Below are positions 22,792 to 33,642 of a stretch of DNA of 64,000 nucleotides, piece by piece. Position 1 is the stretch's first letter, and the number at the start of each line of letters is the position of its first letter. The DNA comes from Edaphochlamys debaryana. Lineage: Eukaryota > Chlorophyta > Chlorophyceae > Chlamydomonadales. The stretch is taken from NCBI GenBank assembly GCA_016858145.1, contig JAEHOE010000231.1:35282-99281 (forward strand), given 5' to 3'. A program made the translations under genes and the position numbers. A model generated the notes under the pieces. It was not told where the DNA came from. It saw only the letters and a program-made list of their open reading frames with translations, and searched no databases.

Positions 22792-25700
22792 ATGGACGAG
22801 TCCGCGCCGCCCGCGGGCGCCAGCGCTGGGCGCTTCCGGGCCGACCGCGGCCCGCAGCCGCAGCAGCACTACCCGCAGCAGCAGCAGCCTCATCCTCATC
22901 CTCCTCATCCTCAGCAGCAGCAGCAGCAGGTTCCGAGCTCGGCGTCGCTAGCGTCCCCCTCGGCACTGTCTTCGCCGGGCGCAGCGGCCGGCACCGCTCC
23001 CCCGAGCGCCTCGCCCCGGCCCGCGGCCGCCAGCCCCTTCCAGCCCCCGGCGCAGCACCGGCTCTACGCCTCGCCCTCGGGGCGAACACCTTTCGAGGTC
23101 GGAAGCGGGAGTGCGGCGACCATCCCCCTCCTGCCCTCGGCTCGTGCCTCTTCCACCGCGAATGGCAGCACCCGCGGGCCCGCCCTGGCGCCCGGGGGCT
23201 TAGGCACCGGCAGCGACGCGGGCCCCTGGGGCGACGGGGCTGCGGGGGGAGCTTGTTTGCCCCCAGCGCTGAGCAGCGGGCAGGGCGGCTCGGGGCAGCT
23301 GCGGCCGCTGTTTGAGGCTCTGGCGGCGGACGGCGCTGGCCTGGGCCCCGGCAGCCCCTGGCCCCCGCGGCCCAGCGATGCCGGGGGCGCCATGCCGCCG
23401 GGTGGGTTGTCATAGACAACGGGGCCGGGTGGTGAGGGCCGAGCGCTGGGGTGCTGAGTATGCAGCGCGCGCTGGGGGGGCTGGGGCCAGGCCTGGACGA
23501 AGAAGGGCTCCGAAGGCTTGCGCACCAGGAGGCTGACCCCAGGGGATGTCTGCCCTCCCTGCCCACCTCGCAGGCAAGCCCCCCGCTTCTCCCCCCACCG
23601 CCGCCCGGCCCCCTCCCGGCGGCCGCGTGTTCTCCCAGGCCCCTCGCCACGAGGAGCACGCCGAGGTGGCGGCGCGGGTCATCCTCAGCCCCAAGGAGAC
23701 CTACGACCACATCGTGGCCACGGGTGGGGGCGGGGAGGGGGGAGCGAAGCGGGAGGCGGACGCAGAGGGTACGGGGTGAGGGCAGGCGCGCCAAGGCCCG
23801 GGGCAGCAGAGGAGGGTAATGACCCGCACCTGCTCGCACAGCTTCATCTCCAGCGCGTGCCCCCGCTCCGCCAGGCGTGGCCAAGACGCACCTGTCCCTG
23901 TCGAAGCAGGTGCGCACACCCACACCCATGATGCGGGACAGCGCACGCTGCGCACCAATTGTTCATAACGTCGAGACCGGTCGCCGGTACGCCTGCCCGC
24001 CCGGCCTTCACGCCCCTCCCCTGCCCTTCTGCTCGGCAGGTGACTCAGGGCGTGATGGCGGGTTTCTACATCTCCTTCTCCTTCATGCTGTGCATGACCG
24101 TGGGAGGGCAGGTGAGGGGGCGCCCGGCTGCGTGACGCATGGGCCTGCGCGTGCTTTAACGGCAGGCAGCAGGGCGGGAGCAGTGTATCTGGGCATTAAC
24201 GGTCTCCGCGTCTTTCAATAGCCATGCCGCTCGTCTCCTGCACCCTGGCTGAAGTGGGAACGAGAGCAAGGGGAGTGGGGCGCAGGGCTTGAAGCTTGCA
24301 TGTGCCTCTTGCGTGCCCACGCCCCCCAGATCCACGATATCCAGAAGGGCCCCAACCCGGGACTCTACTACTTCCTGCTCGGCTCCGTGGGCTTCCCGCT
24401 GGGACTCACAATCATCATGGTGGGGGAAGGGGGTGGGGGAAGGGGGTGGGCGAGCTCGCTTTATGGACTACTTGCGCAAGCGTGGCTGGCAACAGTACGG
24501 CACCCGTCTGGACTGCACGTGCGGGGGCATGGCGGCACAGGAAGAGGCGTGGGCAAGCTGACTGCCCAATCGCATATTTACTTGGGTGGGAGGGGTACTT
24601 AATCCAGGTCCGCGGCTGCGGTCCGGTCCTCCCTTCGCTCTCCCCCCGCGTGACTCCCCCAGGTCGTGGGCGCCGACCTGTTCACGAGCAGCTGCATGTA
24701 CATGATGACCGCCTGGATCGAGGGCCGCGTGGCCACCTACTACGTGATCAAGAACTGGCTGCTGTCCTGGTGGTGCAACCTGGCGGGGTGCCTCATCATG
24801 GCGCAGCTCACGGTGTGGGCCGGGTTCTTCGCGGGACACAAGTCCGAGTTCCCCATCGAACTGGCCATGAAGAAAACAGGGTCCCCCTTTGGGGCAACCG
24901 TCGTCAAGGTGGGGAGGCCGGGTGCTGGTAGGGAGGGCTTGACGGAGGCGCAAGGGGGCGGGGGCGGCGAGGGAGCAAGGAGTCGGGAGCAGGGCAAACA
25001 TTTAACAGGGCTTTCGTCGTATCTGGCAGAGCTTCTGTGGCGTATGTTTCCCACATCACCCTCACCCTTGCACTTGTAGGCTATCATCGCCAACTGGCTT
25101 GTGAACCTGGCGGTGTGGATGGCCAACTCCGCACGTGACGTCACGGGTGGGCAGGGGCGGGGCAGGGGGGGGGGGCAGAAGAGGGCAGGGAGCCGCCACT
25201 GAGTTCCGCGCTCGCTGATCCCGGCCCCTCCCCCCCCTCCCCCCCTGCAGGCAAGGCCGTGGGCGTGTACCTCCCCGTGTCGGCCTTCGTGACTCTGGGC
25301 ACGGAGCACTGCATCGCAAACCAGGTGCGGGGGAGGGGTGGGAGGAGGGGCGAGGCGGCTCAAGACTGGCGGGGGCGGGGTGGGGCCGCAGCCAAGCACC
25401 CCGGCGTCACGCTCACCCCCCGCCCCTCGGTGTCCCCCCCTCCCCCCGCAGTACCAGCTGTCCCTGGCCAAGATGCTGGGCAGCAACATGTCCCTGCACA
25501 CCATCATCGGCAGCAACCTGGTGCCGGCCACCATCGGGAACATCATCGGCGGGGCGTTCTTCGTGGGCACGCTCTACGCAGGTGAGGCGCGGGCTGAGGC
25601 CTGAGAGCCCCTGGCTCCTCGACTGGGACCCCCTGGCCTGCGCCCTGACCCCTGCGACCCCTGCCGCCTGCGCTGCCCACCTCTCAGGCACGTACGGCAC

Positions 25701-26010
25701 CCTGTACGAGCGCATGTGGCTCCGTACCGTGCAGCTGTACGTGTGGGCCGTGCCGCGCCGTACCCGCGAGTGCCTGGCCGCCACGCAGCAGGCGGCGTAC
25801 GACAGGCTGCTGGGCTGGGTGGACTGGGACTACCTCACCACGCCGCCAGCGGACGTGATGGCGCAGGCGCCCTCGCGGGGCATCACGGGTTCCATTGTGG
25901 AGATCCCCCGCCGCCTGGCCACCGCCGCCCTGGCCGCCCTGCAGAAGCCACCCATGTCCCCCTTTGAGAAGCAGCGGTCCAAGAACACGCTGGGCTCAGA
26001 TGTGGTGTGA
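22792..26010 (+). CDS. NAR1: Formate/nitrite transporter family protein (NAR1-type), rightward copy B
   Basis: Ten exons (22792-23401, 23574-23723, 23875-23909, 24040-24111, 24330-24419, 24663-24908, 25080-25146, 25251-25324, 25452-25581, 25688-26010) sum to 599 codons including the stop. The channel core (from about residue 250) matches copy A almost residue for residue, including GADLFTSS, GTEHCIAN (His at about 443) and NIIGG. The first exon encodes about 203 residues rich in Gln, His, Ser, Ala and Pro (poly-Gln and His-Pro runs near residues 25-50). It has no similarity to copy A and no clear transit peptide. The C-terminal tail ends KNTLGSDVV as in copy A, but a 15-18 residue patch before it differs. 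No TGTAA occurs within the first kilobase downstream; the nearest is at 27328. Substrate (nitrite, formate or bicarbonate) unknown. Confidence 0.9.
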
Positions 26011-27090
26011 GCGGGGTGCAGCATCGCCAAGTCAATTGCGCAGGACAGGGAGTCGGGGACCGAGGATGGCAGGGCTTCAAGGGGGCTAGGGTGCACAGCG
26101 GGACTGCAGGAGGCATGCAGATGGGCGGATGGCATGTGAAGATATGGACACTGGACGGTACTTTGTCACGGCGACTGCATACAGTTGGAGGCAGGTACTG
26201 CTCAGCGAAGGGCTCCGTTGTTCTTGCCCTTGATGCGTGCGGCAACTCTCGCACTAGATACGTGTGGAGCGGGGATGAGCAGGCGGGTGAATAAGATGCA
26301 CGGCCCTTGCGAGCACAGAATCCCCCGTCGTCGTACGGCCCCAGCGACCGTGCAGAAGATCATATGGGGCTAGCGGGCAGCGGAGCGGACAAAGCTCGGT
26401 TGACAGCGGGAATCAACAGGATGCGATGGTTACAGTAGGAACCGCCTCCGAGCACCAGCTGAGAGGGGTTAAGCGTAAAGCGCCACCTACCGGGTATGGG
26501 CCTCCATACCAGCACCGCCCCCAGCTGCAGCCAACTGTTGGTCGTTGACCCACAACGAGGGGGTCGCCGAGGGGAGACCCCTCAAAACTTCTTTTCTGGC
26601 GCTTGGCCTACCAAGCGCAAATTTCTGGGAAGCGGTCTAGGCCCGCGAGCGGGCCGGTGTTCTTTGAAGGGCCAAGGCACGTCCAGGCACGTCGAGGGCC
26701 ACCACTGACTCACACCACCAGGCACAGCGTCCCAACATCCCACCAAAATGCCCCTAGCGTCGCACGGGCAACCAGAGGGCCACCAAGACATCCAGCAGAG
26801 CACCACTCGCAGCATGTATGACATCGAACGCAACATCACACCTTTCCGCAAAGCCATTCGTCCGGACAGCCCCGCAGATGCCGCACCATGCTAGCTCTGC
26901 GTGCGAATGGTTGGGACTTCTATGCGGCGGCACGAGGGCTGCCGATCGTGGCCTGACGCGGCACAAGGCCCGCCTACCAGCCAACTTAGCTGACACCCTA
27001 TGGCTCAGATGAGCGCAGTAGTGCGACCACGACCGGACGTGCGAGGAGACATAGTACGCCGCCTTCAACCTTGAGTCCCAGAGCTCGCCC

Positions 27091-27095
27091 TTACA
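27091..27095 (-). promoter_or_regulatory. Candidate TGTAA polyadenylation signal (minus strand) for the coatomer gene
   Basis: TTACA on the plus strand is the first minus-strand TGTAA downstream of the coatomer stop codon, giving a 3' UTR of about 550 bases. Confidence 0.4.
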
Positions 27096-27205
27096 TGCAG
27101 TCTCTCCGCTAGCCGTCCATAGCATCCAACAAGCGAGAATGAAGATCATCTGGCCGACGGAGGTGTCAGTCCGCGGTCGCTCCTCGATGCGTGCGACTTT
27201 CTGGC

Positions 27206-27231
27206 TGCGGCCCCGCCGAGGCGGGGCCGCA
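27206..27231. other. Perfect 12-bp inverted repeat with a 2-base spacer
   Basis: TGCGGCCCCGCC, spacer GA, then GGCGGGGCCGCA. It is a near-continuous GC palindrome between two convergent genes, followed at once by a short repeat. Confidence 0.85.
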
Positions 27232-27235
27232 GATA

Positions 27236-27270
27236 TGTTCTGTGTGTGTTCTGTGTGTTCTGTGTGTTCT
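27236..27270. repeat. TGTTCTGTG short tandem repeat
   Basis: Three to four units of TGTTCTGTGTG with small length differences, directly beside the 12-bp hairpin. Confidence 0.8.
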
Positions 27271-27640
27271 CACATCAACAGGCCTCAGTCGACCGCGTTT
27301 CAGATGCAGCCCTACTCGTGAACCCGATGTAAGAGTCAGTCAATGCCGTCAAAGATTCACTGCAGTCATGCCCGCATAGGGCTCAGATGAGAGACGATTG
27401 CCGCTATCCCACACACACGTTCCGCCGCCTGATGCTGGCAATGCCTTAGCAGCTCGTCCGACAGTTCCACAGATCTAGCCCACCTTGCCCCGATTGCATC
27501 CACGCCCTATGCACCCGTTGCCACTCTCGCTCCCGCCTCCTCACAGCCCTTCCTCTCCCGACCTACTAGCCCCTGCTCCACTACCCATCGCCCGCTGCCG
27601 ACTCCCTGGCTCCACGCACGCCCCCGCGTCCGGTGCCGCC

Positions 27641-30600
27641 CTAGGCCGCCGCGGTGGCCGCGGGCGCCTTCTGCATGAGCGTGATCTTGTCGCCCAGCGA
27701 CAGCGCAATGCCCTGCGTCTTAGAGCGGATGCGGATGTAGCCCGCCAGCCGCCCACCCTCCGTGCCCGCCGGGCCACCGACCACCGCTGTCCGCTCCACG
27801 CTCACGTTGACCAGCGCGTCCTCGCCGAACACCGACTTGGCGTACAGGTTGGCGGCCAGGTAGCCGCAGTCGCCTGCGCCCGGGAGGGGCGGTGGTAACG
27901 GAGGAGGGTTAGAAGGGACCAGGTGCGTCTCGTTCCAACAGCTGGGAGGTTCCCAAACTGAGTATGGGCAGTCCCGCACCCCGCTCACCCTCCAGCGCCG
28001 AGGGCGGCGTGAGGCACTTCATGTTGGTGGTGGCAATGATGTGCGCCAGGAAGGCCGCCACGTCCGTGAAGCTGGTCGCGATGGCCACCTTGTTCTCCCA
28101 CTCGAACTCGGCCCACATGTTGCGGAACTGGGGAGGTGGGCGGAGGGCGCGAGGAGGGAGTGGGGGAAGGGCAAACCAAGGAAGGCCGCTCAGAGGCAAT
28201 CCCAATGCCAACACAGCGGGGCCCATCCTTTGGAGTCTGGCTTACAAGCCACCAGGCCCCGCTTGCAACGGCGCCTGCCTTCCCCGTGCCTGCCCGCACC
28301 TGCACGTCTGCGCACACGGCGGGCGAGATGTAGTCCATGATGTCGATGTGGATGTCGTTGAGCACCACCACGGAGCGCTCCGCGTACCTGGCGGCGCGGA
28401 GGGGCAAAGGGGGGCATCAGCAGAGGGCCGCGTGTGGACGTCAGGGAGAGTCGGCAGGGCTTTACGCAGGCCCGCCAGGCAAGGCTGTGTCCCTCTTTTC
28501 CCCGTTTCCCAGCTTACCCAGTGCCCTCGTACACGATGTTGCCGAAGATGACCCCCGTCTCCGTGGAGGACACCTGCCGAGGGGAGCGGAGCGGGCGCAG
28601 AGGTCAGCGCGGGCCCGGCTGCCGAGTTTGCAACGCCCACCCCCTCGCCAGAGCTCATGCCTAGCATGGCCCCTGGAAGCGCAGCCCCTTGCCCGCCGCC
28701 CACCTTGATGTTGGCGCGGATGAGCTTGGTGTCCCCCGGCGCGAGCGTGTAGTTCTGCGGCCGCTCCACGAGCTTGAGATCGCCCATGGTGGCCAGCTCC
28801 AGGCACAGCGCCTGCATGGTCTCCGACGTCCTGGGGTGGAATGGAGGTTGGGCGGGGCATAATCAGGTCTTGCGGAAACGGATGCTCCTGACCAGCCTCA
28901 CTTGCAGTGATCACTTGGCCCGTCCATGACCTCACCGGTCCCACTCTGCCTGCCCCTCGGCCGCACCTGTTGGTGACGGTCACGTCCAGCACGATGTCGT
29001 ACTGGTGCACGGTGACCACGGCCTCCGCGTACACGGGGTCCGACAGGCCGGTCAGCTGCAGGACGCGGTTCAACCGGGAGGAGGCGGCGGCAGCGGCCTC
29101 CGCGTAGCCCGTGGCGCGGGCAAGGTCTGGAGGGGCGAAGGGGCGGAGGTGGTGAGGACGGGGATAAGTGGCAGCCCCGGGAAGCTGTTCACCAGACGCG
29201 GGTGTGCGGCCCCGCAGCCCCGAGCCCAGTCAGGCAGCGCTCTTACCGCTGGTGACCTCGTCCTCCACCTCCAGCTGGGACATGCCCTTGCGGTTCTTGA
29301 GCACCTGGAAGTCAATCAGGTCGTCCGGCTGCACCGCGGCGCGCGCCTCGGCGCTGGCAGTGCGCGCGTTGGCCTCCTGCTTCTCGTTGGTGAGGCCAGC
29401 GAAGGCGCGGCGGCAGTCCTCCAGCCACACCGAGTTGGACCACGTGTCCTGCCCCGCCAGCACGCGCAGGCACAGCATCATGCGGTCGCGGCTGTCGGCG
29501 TCCAGCGGCGTGGGCGTGGCGCCCGCCACCTCGCCCAGGCGCAGGGTGGCCACCACGTAGGACATGGCCTCCGCGAAGCGGCAGTTGAGCTGGGCGGCTG
29601 GGGGGCGGACAAAGTGAGCACGGGAGTGGGGAAGGGAGTGAGAAAGGAAAGGGCATTTTGGCCACGGCAAGAGTGGTCGGGCAGCCAAGGATCAAGTGGC
29701 ACCGCCATGCCATACTTCGCCCCGTGCGTCCCTCACCAGACACGTCCTTGAGCGCCTGCAGGCGCAGCAGCAGCTTGACCTGCGTGCCCGCGATGACGCC
29801 GCCCAGGAAGAAGTCGCCAGCCAGCAGCAGCGAGCGCAGGTTGGGCCCCGAGCCGATGCCGGTGCTGGCCACCACGGCGCTGGCGGCTGTCACCTCGGCC
29901 ACGGCGCTCTGCGTGGCGTAGGTGCCGTCAGCCAGCACGGCGGGGCGCTTGGAGCCGGTCACCGCGGCGGCAGCGGCGGCGGCGTTGGTCGAGGAGCTGC
30001 CAGCGGCGGCGGCCTGGGCGGCCTCCTCCTCTGCAGGAGCGAGGGCCGATGCAACAAGCAATGAGCAGGGAAGGAGGAAGGCAAATGGCAGTATCCTGAC
30101 TGGCTTCAGCAGCAATGACTGGCATGCGTGTACGGTATTGACTGCCAGCCCGTAACCATGCCCGCGCGCTCACCCGCCGCGGGCGTCAGGAAGGGCACGG
30201 GCCCCAGCGCCTCCTTCAGGGTGGCCAGCGCGGCCACGATCTCTGGGGTGGTGGCGCAGTATTCGCCCATGATCCACAGCGCACAGCTCACCACGCGCGA
30301 GGAGCGGATCTGCAGGGGCGCACCAGGCGTCAGCGGGGGATAAGGACGACAAAGCGGGCGGCCCCAGTGCCCCACCCGTGGTCAGCGCAGCCCCGCCGCT
30401 GCCCGCACCTGGTAGAACACCGTGTGGAGGCGCTCCAGGACGTTGGGGCGCAGGCGGGCGTTGGTCTCCATGATCTCGCGCACGAAGAAGATGACGTCCA
30501 GGGCCGAGGCTGCCAAGGGAAGAAAGGGCGCAAGGATGAAGGATGAGCAGAGCAGCGGTGCAAGGGGCGAAGATAAGGAAGGGGCACCGCAACCGGGCGC

Positions 30601-33230
30601 TGGGGTGAGGCCAAGGGGTGCGAGGGAAGCCGCCCGCCCGTCCCAACCCGTCTCCTGCAGCCCCGCCGGGTCAGCAGTCAACCGCCTCACCCGTGTTGGC
30701 GTCTCCCAGGAAGTCCATGAGCACGTGCACCACGTTGCCCGCCACCTCCGGGAACTTGAAGGCGCACGAGTGGATGGCCTGCACCAGCATCTGGCGGTAC
30801 TCGCCCGCCTTGTCGTACTCCTTGTTCTGCGTCTTAACCACCTCCTTCTTGAGCACCGACACCACCTCGTCGATGTTGCGAGAGGTGATGAGCTCCAGCG
30901 AGATGTCCAGCGTCTTCTTGCGGATGTCCAGCGAGGGCGACGACAGCGCACGCAGCGTGTCCATCACCATGTCCGTCATGACCTGGGGCGGCGGGGGTGG
31001 GGCGGAGGGTCGGAAGGGGGAGGGTTTGACGTGCTAGCAATGACAAGCAGTCGCCGAGCACCCAGTTGGGGGCACTACCACAACAGGGCGCTGCCCGCAC
31101 GCCCTCCGCGCGCACGCGCTGCCCTCACCTCGCGGTGCTTCTCCTTGAGCTCCTGCAGGCGGTCCAGCACGATGAGCTTGACGTTGTTGTCCGAGTGCGA
31201 GGACAGCAGGCTGCAGAAGCAGTTGGCGGCAGCGCGCACGGCCGAGGGCGCCGAGGAGAGGCTGGTGAGCGTCACGGCGCACTCGTACATGACGGCGGGC
31301 GAGGGCGACTGCAGCAACACCAGGATGGTCTTGATGAACTTGCCCTTCTCCGCGGGGTTGGTGCGGCAGGCCTGCGAGGAGCGGGAAGATGGAGGGTGCT
31401 GAGTTCCAGGTCATGGAGCTGACCCGGCAGGGAGCAGTAGGTGGGGCCGCAGTAGATGCAGACCGCAGAGGGCATGCGCTGGCTTGATTGCCAAGGCCCA
31501 CACCACTAGGCACGGGCTCCGCCTGCATGATCGCAGCCGCACGCTGCTGCCCACCTTGCGGATGAGGTCCAGGGTGGACAGCTGCAGCAGGTCCCCCCAG
31601 GAGCCCAGCTGGTCCGCCGAGTCCAGCATGTAGCGGATGGCCCGGTCGATGGCGTGGTTGGTCAGCATGACCAGGCAGTTGCGCCGCGTGGACAGGTCCT
31701 GCAGCGGGTCATTGGGTGGCGGTGGTGATGGCGCCGGCAGCCCGAGCTATGAGAACAGACCGACAGCAACCGGATGCCAAGGTGCGCTGCAAGGCCATGC
31801 GTCGGCCGAGTGGGCTTAAAGAATGTCATCGGCCTCACTGGAGTAAGCCCCAGCGGCCGCGTGCAGCCCTGTAGGAGCTTAGACCCCAATGACCCCAGCC
31901 GCCTGCCCCCACCTGCTCCTGGCGCAGCAGGCGCTCCACGGTCTCCGGAGCGTCGGCCAGAAGCAGCTCACCCTGCACCCCAGGCCAGCAAGGGCGTCAG
32001 ACCAGCACCGGGTTCGCGACGACGGGCCAGGATCGCGGAGAACAATGCAGTCTCCACCGTGCACCCGGGTGGACGGGCCGGCGGACGGCCCCGTCCTTGG
32101 CGTCCCGTCCCACCTTGGGCAGCTTGTAGATGGAGTTAATGGCCAGCACCGCATTCCGGCGCACGTACGAGTGGCGGTGCTCCAGGTTGGCCAGGATGGA
32201 GGGCACCAGCGGCTCCAGAATCTCCTCCTCCTTGATGCGGCACAGGAAGCTGCAGCATGCCATGCACCAGGCTTAGTGACCGCCACCACATGCTAATGTG
32301 CTATCTGCCTGTCGGAACGGGAGGCTCAAAACACCCCGCCTCACCGCAGGGTCACTCCGCGGATGTATTCGTTGGGGTGCTGCAGGTTGTTTCGGAGGTT
32401 CTGGCAAATCAGAATCTGCGGGCAGGGGCACGGCTTGTCAGTGCCACTTCTCACAGCCTCTGAGCAAGTCGGAGCCTTCCGCTTAGGCAGCCCGCGTTGC
32501 CTCCTTGCTTCAAAAAGTGGAATTGTGCAGGCCTGCTGCCGGGCGCCCCCCACACGGCCCTTTGCATCGGCGGCACGGCGAGGGAGGGATGGGTTGAGGG
32601 TGGTGGGACTCCCGTCCTTACCATCTCCGGCAGCAACTTGCCCGTGGAGTCCGTCTTCTCGATCGCCTCCTGCAAGCCCGGGGCATATCAATCATAACTC
32701 AGTCAGTTGCTGCGCGTTCAGGCTGCGAGGCTGTCTCCCGCCCAACCCGACATGCGCGACAAGAGAGATGACCGCTGTGCCCAGGACCGGTCACCCCAGC
32801 AACACGCCCGATCAAAGCCAGAAAGCTGCTTTAGCGGAAGCACTGGCTGCCTAGCGGTTCGGCAGTGTGCGCTTGAGCTGGATCAGCAGTTGTGCCGCGA
32901 CCGAGTCCGCGCAGCAGGCCGAGCTCCAGGATACTGCCAGGTGCTAAGTATTCTCCTGCTGGATACTGCGCCTTGGCTGGACCTGCTCACCAGGTAGAGC
33001 AGCAGCAGCTTCTGCACCATGTGGTCCTCCGAGGGGAGCACGTAGCGCACAATCGTGATGAACAGCTGCGGCAGCTGCTCTCCCGCCAGCAGCAGTGACA
33101 CGGCCTTCTTCATGGCTGCCTGCTTGGCGTGGGCATCGTTGCCCTCAAGCGCCTCCTTAATCTCCGCAGCGGACGCCTGCTTATCGTTGTAAAGCAGCAT
33201 CGTGCAGCTCTTCTCCACCGCGTTGGCCAT
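27641..33230 (-). CDS. COPB1: Coatomer subunit beta (beta-COP)
   Basis: About 18 exons encode beta-COP, a subunit of the COPI coat that retrieves cargo from the Golgi to the ER. The N-terminus (ATG at 33230) reads [17 protein letters not shown] and continues with blocks diagnostic of the family: [48 protein letters not shown] (32415-32345), [28 protein letters not shown] and [10 protein letters not shown]. These lie in the HEAT/adaptin-like trunk. An Ala/Ser-rich linker (about 30020-29950) leads to the C-terminal appendage region ([31 protein letters not shown]), ending DKITLMQK plus a short Ala-rich tail and TAG at 27643-27641. Length is near the roughly 950 residues usual in plants. Clear exon edges are 33230-32991, 32669-32622 and 32415-32345; the others are approximate. 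The gene shares a short divergent promoter with HRD1. Confidence 0.95.
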
Positions 33231-33642
33231 TTTTAGCGCTTGGGGGAAACAGGCCGCTCAGGGCCAAACAGGTGTTCGTCTTCGCCCGCTCAGCGTGTTG
33301 CGCGCCCCCCAGAGCGTGCCCTGCCTATGCTTTTCCTACTGTGAATGTGTGGGGGCTTGGCTCTACGTGTTTGTGTGCATAGATCACCTGCGGGCGGTAG
33401 CATGCCTGTGCCCCGCGACCGGTCGGTCCGCGCGCATGCACGCGCATGCCCCCCCCTCGGCCTTACTTGCCCCACGCGGTGCCCCAGCCCCAAAGTCAGC
33501 TGCCCCCCCAAACCCGTGAGACATAGGCTGTGCCCCTTATAGAGCCCAAGCTGCTCCTGGGCACACGACCAGGACAGACTTGCTGTGGTACCACAACAGC
33601 CTTGTGCGGTCCCGCTAAGCGGGCGGGCCGCAGTCTGCAAGG
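33231..33642. promoter_or_regulatory. Short divergent promoter region between COPB1 and HRD1
   Basis: Only 412 bp separate the two start codons, so the promoters of these two secretory-pathway genes must overlap. A TACGTG core (33365-33370) could bind bZIP factors, but a full ERSE or UPRE consensus was not seen. Confidence 0.6.

Larger units (their letters stand above)
19207..26010. repeat. Large inverted repeat formed by two divergent transporter genes
   Basis: The arms are 19207-21603 (minus) and 23574-26010 (plus), with a unique centre of about 2 kb that holds both first exons and the shared promoter. Identity is patchy. Introns 4, 7, 8 and 9 and the first 45 or so bases of intron 2 are almost identical between arms. 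Introns 3 and 6 and most of intron 5 are unrelated except near splice sites. The exons are nearly identical throughout. Confidence 0.9.
26011..27640. other. Convergent intergenic region between transporter B and the coatomer gene
   Basis: This 1.6 kb must hold the 3' UTRs of two convergent genes. It contains a perfect 12-bp hairpin (27206-27231), a TGTTCTGTG repeat beside it, and candidate poly(A) signals for both strands (27328-27332 plus, 27091-27095 minus), which would make the two transcripts overlap by about 240 bases. Short open frames (for example 27149-26754 minus, 131 codons) show no domain. Confidence 0.5.

Noticed and set aside
19207..26010. Assembly artefact (false inverted duplication of one transporter gene)
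   Set aside because: The arms differ in first exons, in introns 3 and 6, in part of intron 5 and in a patch of the last exon, so they are two real loci and not a mirrored copy of the same reads.
26754..27149. 131-codon minus-strand open frame
   Set aside because: It has no domain, lacks the strong codon bias of the neighbouring genes, and lies in the likely 3' UTR region of two convergent genes.
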